Source of the DNA: Caldisericota bacterium
GTDB taxonomy: Bacteria; Caldisericota; JANLFM01
NCBI GenBank assembly: GCA_024655865.1
Contig: JANLFM010000005.1
Span: 74,143 to 91,096 of the forward strand
Length of the DNA: 16,954 nucleotides
Direction of reading: 5' to 3'
The stretch's first letter is position 1, and the number at the start of each line of letters is the position of its first letter. Below are positions 14,421 to 16,954 of the stretch, in pieces. Under the pieces are notes generated by a model. The model saw only the letters and a list, made by a program, of their open reading frames with translations, was not told the origin of the DNA and searched no databases. A program made the position numbers and the translations under genes.

Positions 14421-15112
14421 TATTTCAAGCTCTCAAATTTATATCCCACATCCCTCACCGTCTTAATTAGCTCGGGAGCGGAGGGGTCATTTTCTATCTT
14501 TTTTCTAATATTCCCGATGTGCACGTCCACCACCCTGGGATCTCCCACGTAATTCACTCCCCAGACAAGATCCAGAAGTTGCTCTCTGGTAAAAACTCTC
14601 CCTGGAGAAGAGGCGAGAGTTTTAAGCAGGTCGAATTCCAGAGCAGTCAGTTTAATCTCGATGCCGTTGCGCCAGACCTGCCTTGATCCTGTGTTAATTT
14701 TTAGACGCTCGTCTCCTAAGATTTCTTCCTTTTGAACTTGCCAATATTTGCTCCTTCTTAAATGAGCCTTTACCCTGGCGACTAACTCCTTGGGACTAAA
14801 GGGTTTAGTAATATAATCATCCGCTCCAATAGAGAGGCCAATTACCTTGTCAGTTTCCTCGTCCTTAGCGGTGAGAATTAGGATGGGAACGGTGGATGAT
14901 TGGCGAATCAAGCGACAGATTTCCAGACCATCGAGGCCCGGAAGCATTAGATCCAGGATAACCAGGTCAGGATGGTGCTCCTTATAAGCATTCAGTGCTT
15001 CTTCACCATCTGGAACGATGTATATGGAATATCCTTCCCGTTCCAGATAAAGCTTGATCAAATCCGCGATCTTTGTCTCGTCTTCTATTACGAGAATAGT
15101 TTCCTTTTCCAT
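14420..15112 (-). CDS. OmpR/PhoB-family response regulator
   Basis: Two-domain transcription factor of about 230 residues. Receiver: acidic pair in VIEDE, phospho-acceptor Asp in VILDLMLP (D54 counted from this start), Thr in ILTAKD and Lys in YITKPF. C-terminal winged helix: LTALEFDLLKTLASSPGRVFTREQLLDLVWG, VDVHIGNIRKKI and IKTVRDVGYKFE. It is phosphorylated by the kinase encoded immediately downstream. Two starts are possible, ATG 15118 and ATG 15112. A TATAAT (15125-15120) sits one base before the first and seven before the second, and no Shine-Dalgarno exists. Transcription should begin about 15113, so I prefer 15112 as a leaderless start (MEKETILVIEDE). It leads a three-gene operon. Confidence 0.95.
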   Translation of the reverse strand: MEKETILVIEDETKIADLIKLYLEREGYSIYIVPDGEEALNAYKEHHPDLVILDLMLPGLDGLEICRLIRQSSTVPILILTAKDEETDKVIGLSIGADDYITKPFSPKELVARVKAHLRRSKYWQVQKEEILGDERLKINTGSRQVWRNGIEIKLTALEFDLLKTLASSPGRVFTREQLLDLVWGVNYVGDPRVVDVHIGNIRKKIENDPSAPELIKTVRDVGYKFESLK

Positions 15113-15119
15113 CGCCATT

Positions 15120-15148
15120 ATTATAGGCGAGAAAGGAATAAATTTAAA
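15120..15148 (-). promoter_or_regulatory. Promoter of the response regulator-kinase operon
   Basis: On the minus strand: TTTAAA (15148-15143), a 17-base spacer, then a perfect TATAAT (15125-15120). The expected start is about 15113, adjacent to the second ATG of the regulator. The -35 falls in the T-run of the terminator of the upstream 22-aa gene, so termination and re-initiation sequences overlap. Confidence 0.65.
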
Positions 15149-15175
15149 AAGAGGAGGATGTTATCCTCCTCTTTT
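15147..15175. terminator. Intrinsic terminator with perfect 13-bp stem
   Basis: AAAAGAGGAGGAT (15147-15159), loop GTT, ATCCTCCTCTTTT (15163-15175). Read on the minus strand the hairpin is followed by TTTTT and lies 17 bases after the stop of the 22-aa gene, so it ends that transcript. Its sequence is symmetric enough to work in either direction, but no plus-strand gene here needs it. Confidence 0.88.
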
Positions 15176-15192
15176 CTACTCAAAATAGCGTC

Positions 15193-15261
15193 CTATTTCT
15201 TCTTGGAAGAAGATTTAGTGGTCTTGCCCCCGGTTTTCTTTCCGCCACCGCACTTGGGCAT
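15193..15261 (-). CDS. 22-residue Lys/Gly/Ser-rich peptide, independent transcription unit
   Basis: A very short gene coding for a 22-residue peptide beginning MPKCGGGKKTGG and ending in a Thr/Ser/Lys tail: eight Lys, no acidic residue, one Cys, no hydrophobic stretch. Its reality rests on context. A GGGAGG (15274-15269) lies seven bases before the ATG. A promoter TTGGCG-17-TATATT lies just upstream, starting within ten bases of the preceding gene's stop. A strong hairpin terminator follows 17 bases after the TAG. The peptide should be cytosolic and may bind nucleic acid or a metal through Cys4, but I do not recognise a family. The alternative is a small RNA in which the reading frame is incidental; the well-spaced ribosome site argues for translation. 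Confidence 0.65.
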   Translation of the reverse strand: MPKCGGGKKTGGKTTKSSSKKK

Positions 15262-15287
15262 ATCTAATCCTCCCTTCCTACCTGATA

Positions 15288-15316
15288 AATATAATTAAAG
15301 ATCTCTGAGGCGCCAA
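15288..15316 (-). promoter_or_regulatory. Promoter of the 22-aa peptide gene
   Basis: On the minus strand TTGGCG (15316-15311), a 17-base spacer, then TATATT (15293-15288), 4 of 6 and 5 of 6 matches. Start expected near 15281, a 20-base leader with GGGAGG. A TTGACT overlaps the -35 upstream edge (15321-15316) and could pair with a weaker TTAATT at 17 bases. Confidence 0.55.
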
Positions 15317-15324
15317 GTCAATAT

Positions 15325-16278
15325 CTAAAGCCTCTCAGCCATCACCACATGGAAAGAATAAAGTCTTTTATTTTCGCTCTTTATCCAGCAAAATTTGATG
15401 GGAGCTGCAAAAGCGGGAGAAAGGATGCCACTTTCAATTGCTTCCCGCGCATGAGGATCATTGTAAATAGCGGGGCTAGCTACGATGGTCAACCTGAAGG
15501 GGGAGTCCACAAACTCCACCCTTCTTAACTCTTCAATTGTAAATAGCTTTTCCTCCAGGTCCCATTTTTCCGCTTCCAAAAGGAAGGGACGCACATTAAC
15601 GAGAGCAATATTTTCACTCAAAGGGCCAACTATCTTGACGTTTGCCAGATCAGTATTCTTCTCCTTCTTTCTGAGGAAGTCAAGCAGCACCTCATTAGTT
15701 TCAGCTACCACTTTGCCGTGGAATGTCGAAGAAATTAAAGGCTTAAGCAGGTGTTTGGCCTTACACCCTTCCCTTAATTTGCTTTCCCCAACGGGTTGCA
15801 CTCCAAGATCAACAGCGCTGACAATTTCCCGTACCTCATCTTTGGTTAGATAAAAAAGCGGAGCAAAAACGTTATTCATCAGAGGCTCTCCCCTTAATCC
15901 CCAGGAATCGCTCTGGTTGGCGCCCGTCAGGATAAGGTGCTCTGGGAAGTTTTCCCTGATTAAGCCTAATTTAGCTTTTTTCGTGCACCGATTACACGAG
16001 GGCCCATTTTTCAGGATTTTTTCCAAAGTGGACTGGCCAGAGATAATGATGGGCTCCAGATGGAATTTCTGGCAGATGGATTTTACTCTTTCCGGAATAC
16101 TCTTATAAGTATAAGGTCCCCAATCAACGTGGGCGGGAAATACCCTTTCCTTGCCGCAGGCCTGGACGGCTAAGAAAAGAACTAAGGAACTATCTATTCC
16201 TCCGCTAAAGGCGACAACAATTTCTTTACCGGCAGAAGCTTCTTCGATCGAGCGAAGTAAAAAGGGCAGGTCCGGCAA
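15325..16278 (-). CDS. PP-loop ATPase with CxxC...C triad, LarE/TtuA-like sulfur-transfer candidate
   Basis: ATP-pyrophosphatase of the PP-loop (adenylating) superfamily, 317 residues. The PP-loop is AFSGGIDSSL (23-32), followed by HVDWGPYTY and ILTGANQSDSW (116-126). Three Cys are placed at 95 and 98 (CNRC, followed by TKKAK) and 172 (REGCKAKHLLKP), the spacing style of enzymes such as TtuA that hold a [4Fe-4S] cluster for sulfur transfer. The C-terminal 100 residues (about 210-317) form an extra domain I do not recognise, with two strand-rich stretches. Likely role: activating a carboxylate, tRNA base or cofactor for sulfur or amine insertion; the substrate is unknown. The frame opens with a TTG at 16278, a weak GGA ahead of it, 12 bases after the response regulator stop. 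LarE itself is the main alternative. Confidence 0.82.
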   Translation of the reverse strand: MPDLPFLLRSIEEASAGKEIVVAFSGGIDSSLVLFLAVQACGKERVFPAHVDWGPYTYKSIPERVKSICQKFHLEPIIISGQSTLEKILKNGPSCNRCTKKAKLGLIRENFPEHLILTGANQSDSWGLRGEPLMNNVFAPLFYLTKDEVREIVSAVDLGVQPVGESKLREGCKAKHLLKPLISSTFHGKVVAETNEVLLDFLRKKEKNTDLANVKIVGPLSENIALVNVRPFLLEAEKWDLEEKLFTIEELRRVEFVDSPFRLTIVASPAIYNDPHAREAIESGILSPAFAAPIKFCWIKSENKRLYSFHVVMAERL

Positions 16279-16290
16279 ATTCCGCGTATT

Positions 16291-16683
16291 TTAAGGTGAT
16301 CTTCGGCGGTTAAGTACCTTTTCGACGGTTTCCTGAAGCTGTTTGAGCGTGAAGGGCTTGGTGAGGTAGTCGGGAGTCGCATGAACCGCCGCATAGATCT
16401 GATCTACATAGGAATCACGGACAGTGATCATGATCGTCGGAATTGTAAGGAGCTGGGGATCATGACGAAGCTCATCCAGGAAAGCATACCCATCCATTTC
16501 AGGCATTACATAGTCTAAGAGAATTAAATCGGGTCTATCCTGACGAGCTTTCTCCAACCCTTCCCTGCCGTTGTAGGCTGCAATAACGCGATAGCCTAAG
16601 CCAGTTAAAAAATCGCTCAGAAGCTTAACGATATCAGGTTCGTCATCTACTATTAGGATTTTTTCTTTTATTTTTTCCTCCAC
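16291..16683 (-). CDS. Single-domain CheY-like response regulator
   Basis: A stand-alone receiver domain of 130 residues. Acidic pocket in LIVDDEPD (D13, D14), phospho-acceptor D57 in LILLDYVMP, Thr87 in IMITVRD and Lys109 in YLTKPF are all present. There is no output domain, so it acts by protein contact or as a phosphate relay. The usual AGADDYLTKP region reads HATPDYLTKP, a mild departure. I start at the GTG at 16683 because AGGAGG lies four bases upstream. The frame extends to a GTG at 16716, but that lies in the promoter. It sits 12 bases upstream of the PP-loop gene and probably forms an operon with it. Its kinase partner is not obvious; the PhoR-type kinase nearby already has its own regulator. 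Confidence 0.93.
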   Translation of the reverse strand: MEEKIKEKILIVDDEPDIVKLLSDFLTGLGYRVIAAYNGREGLEKARQDRPDLILLDYVMPEMDGYAFLDELRHDPQLLTIPTIMITVRDSYVDQIYAAVHATPDYLTKPFTLKQLQETVEKVLNRRRSP

Positions 16684-16704
16684 GGCGCCTCCTGTATTTT
16701 GATT

Positions 16705-16713
16705 ATTATAGCA
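16705..16713 (-). promoter_or_regulatory. Extended -10 promoter of the single-domain regulator operon
   Basis: TGCTATAAT on the minus strand is a perfect TGnTATAAT extended -10. The -35 region is only a T-run. The start is expected near 16698, giving a 15-base leader with AGGAGG. Confidence 0.65.
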
Positions 16714-16789
16714 CACAGATATTTTAAAAAAATGGACTTCCGGAAACTCAATTCTTTTTTGCGATAGCTACATCTATTTTGTTAATTTT

Positions 16790-16885
16790 ATGCGGGATAC
16801 CCTCAAGGTAAAGGACGAAGGGGTTTATTCCACCTTCAAAGAAGAAGGGGGTAGTACAATGAGAAGAGTATTTATTTCAGGGTAA
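16790..16885 (+). CDS. Doubtful 31-aa open frame next to tRNA-Thr
   Basis: The 220-base stretch between the single-domain regulator and tRNA-Thr holds no recognised gene. An ATG at 16790 opens a 31-residue frame (MRDTLKVKDEGVYS... ending MRRVFISG). A GGGGGTAGTACA precedes an internal ATG at 16862, which would leave only eight residues. No ribosome site precedes the first ATG, and a TTGCGA...TTAATT promoter is weak. I list it because codon choice is not absurd, but it may be chance. Confidence 0.15.
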   Translation: MRDTLKVKDEGVYSTFKEEGGSTMRRVFISG

Positions 16886-16905
16886 AAAGTTCCATCACCA
16901 ATTTC

Positions 16906-16954
16906 TGGAGCCGACGGAGGGACTTGAACCCCCGACCAGCTGATTACAAATCAG
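16906..16954 (-). tRNA. tRNA-Thr(UGU), 5' part outside window
   Basis: The 3' part of a minus-strand tRNA, cut by the right edge. The anticodon loop TTTGTAA (complement of 16944-16950) carries anticodon UGU for Thr, flanked by stem GCTGA/TCAGC of which four 5' bases are visible. Then come variable loop TGGTC, T-arm GGGGG-TTCAAGT-CCCTC, acceptor 3' strand CGTCGGC, discriminator T and an encoded CCA (16908-16906). The D-arm and 5' acceptor strand are beyond the window. No clear intrinsic terminator follows. Confidence 0.92.

Noticed and set aside
14972-15298. 108-aa plus-strand open frame spanning the regulator promoter and the 22-aa gene
   Set aside because: It runs antisense through the response regulator, the terminator and the peptide gene, with no ribosome site and a low-complexity composition.
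1-16954. Mobile elements or CRISPR arrays
   Set aside because: I saw no transposase, integrase or phage genes, no paired terminal repeats and no regularly spaced direct DNA repeats. The only tRNA is cut by the window edge, so its far side cannot be assessed as an integration site.

Overview
This is a compact bacterial chromosome segment. By eye the base composition is close to balanced and I see no phage, transposon or CRISPR signature. It carries an ABC-2 efflux operon, polX, hslO, glmS with an upstream glmS ribozyme, PhoB/PhoR-type signalling genes and a bacterial tRNA-Thr. I cannot name the phylum. The glmS ribozyme is best known from Firmicutes and occurs patchily elsewhere. Several operon-leading genes look leaderless and TTG/GTG starts recur, so the window reads like a little-studied lineage rather than a standard model organism.

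Layout. (1) 1-4991, minus strand: a TetR regulator, a very long HlyD-type lipoprotein adaptor, two ABC ATPases and an ABC-2 permease that runs off the left edge. These form one tightly packed exporter operon. A near-perfect 20-bp palindrome sits on the TetR start codon as a probable auto-operator. The two ATPases have complementary defects that fall into the same composite ATP site. (2) 5033-6766, plus strand: DNA polymerase X with a complete PHP domain, transcribed divergently from the exporter. (3) 6763-8721, minus strand: a small unknown protein, a HAD phosphatase and Hsp33, in that order of transcription. (4) 8722-11102, plus strand: promoter, glmS self-cleaving ribozyme, glmS with a TTG start, then a stand-alone Lrp/AsnC ligand-binding (RAM) domain protein in the same message. 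(5) 11091-12283: a membrane CTP-dependent polyprenol/phytol-kinase-like protein (minus) and a HIT nucleotidyl hydrolase/transferase (plus), divergent from a 38-bp gap. (6) 12286-15118, minus strand: OmpR/PhoB-type regulator, PhoR-type sensor kinase and an unrecognised 245-aa protein, coupled by two TAATG overlaps. (7) 15147-15321: a free-standing gene for a 22-residue Lys/Gly/Ser peptide with its own promoter, ribosome site and terminator. (8) 15325-16683, minus strand: a single-domain response regulator followed by a PP-loop ATPase with a CxxC...C triad. (9) The right edge cuts through a minus-strand tRNA-Thr(UGU).

How it works together: TetR probably senses an exported compound and controls its own efflux pump. 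The ribozyme should adjust glmS and its RAM-domain partner to glucosamine-6-phosphate. The two-component operon senses an extracytoplasmic signal and hands the same mRNA to an uncharacterised protein with a DIDDAG motif. Most points worth a second look are the asymmetric exporter ATPases with the repeat-expanded adaptor, the ribozyme operon, the recurring leaderless promoter architecture, the 22-aa gene and the coupled 245-aa protein.
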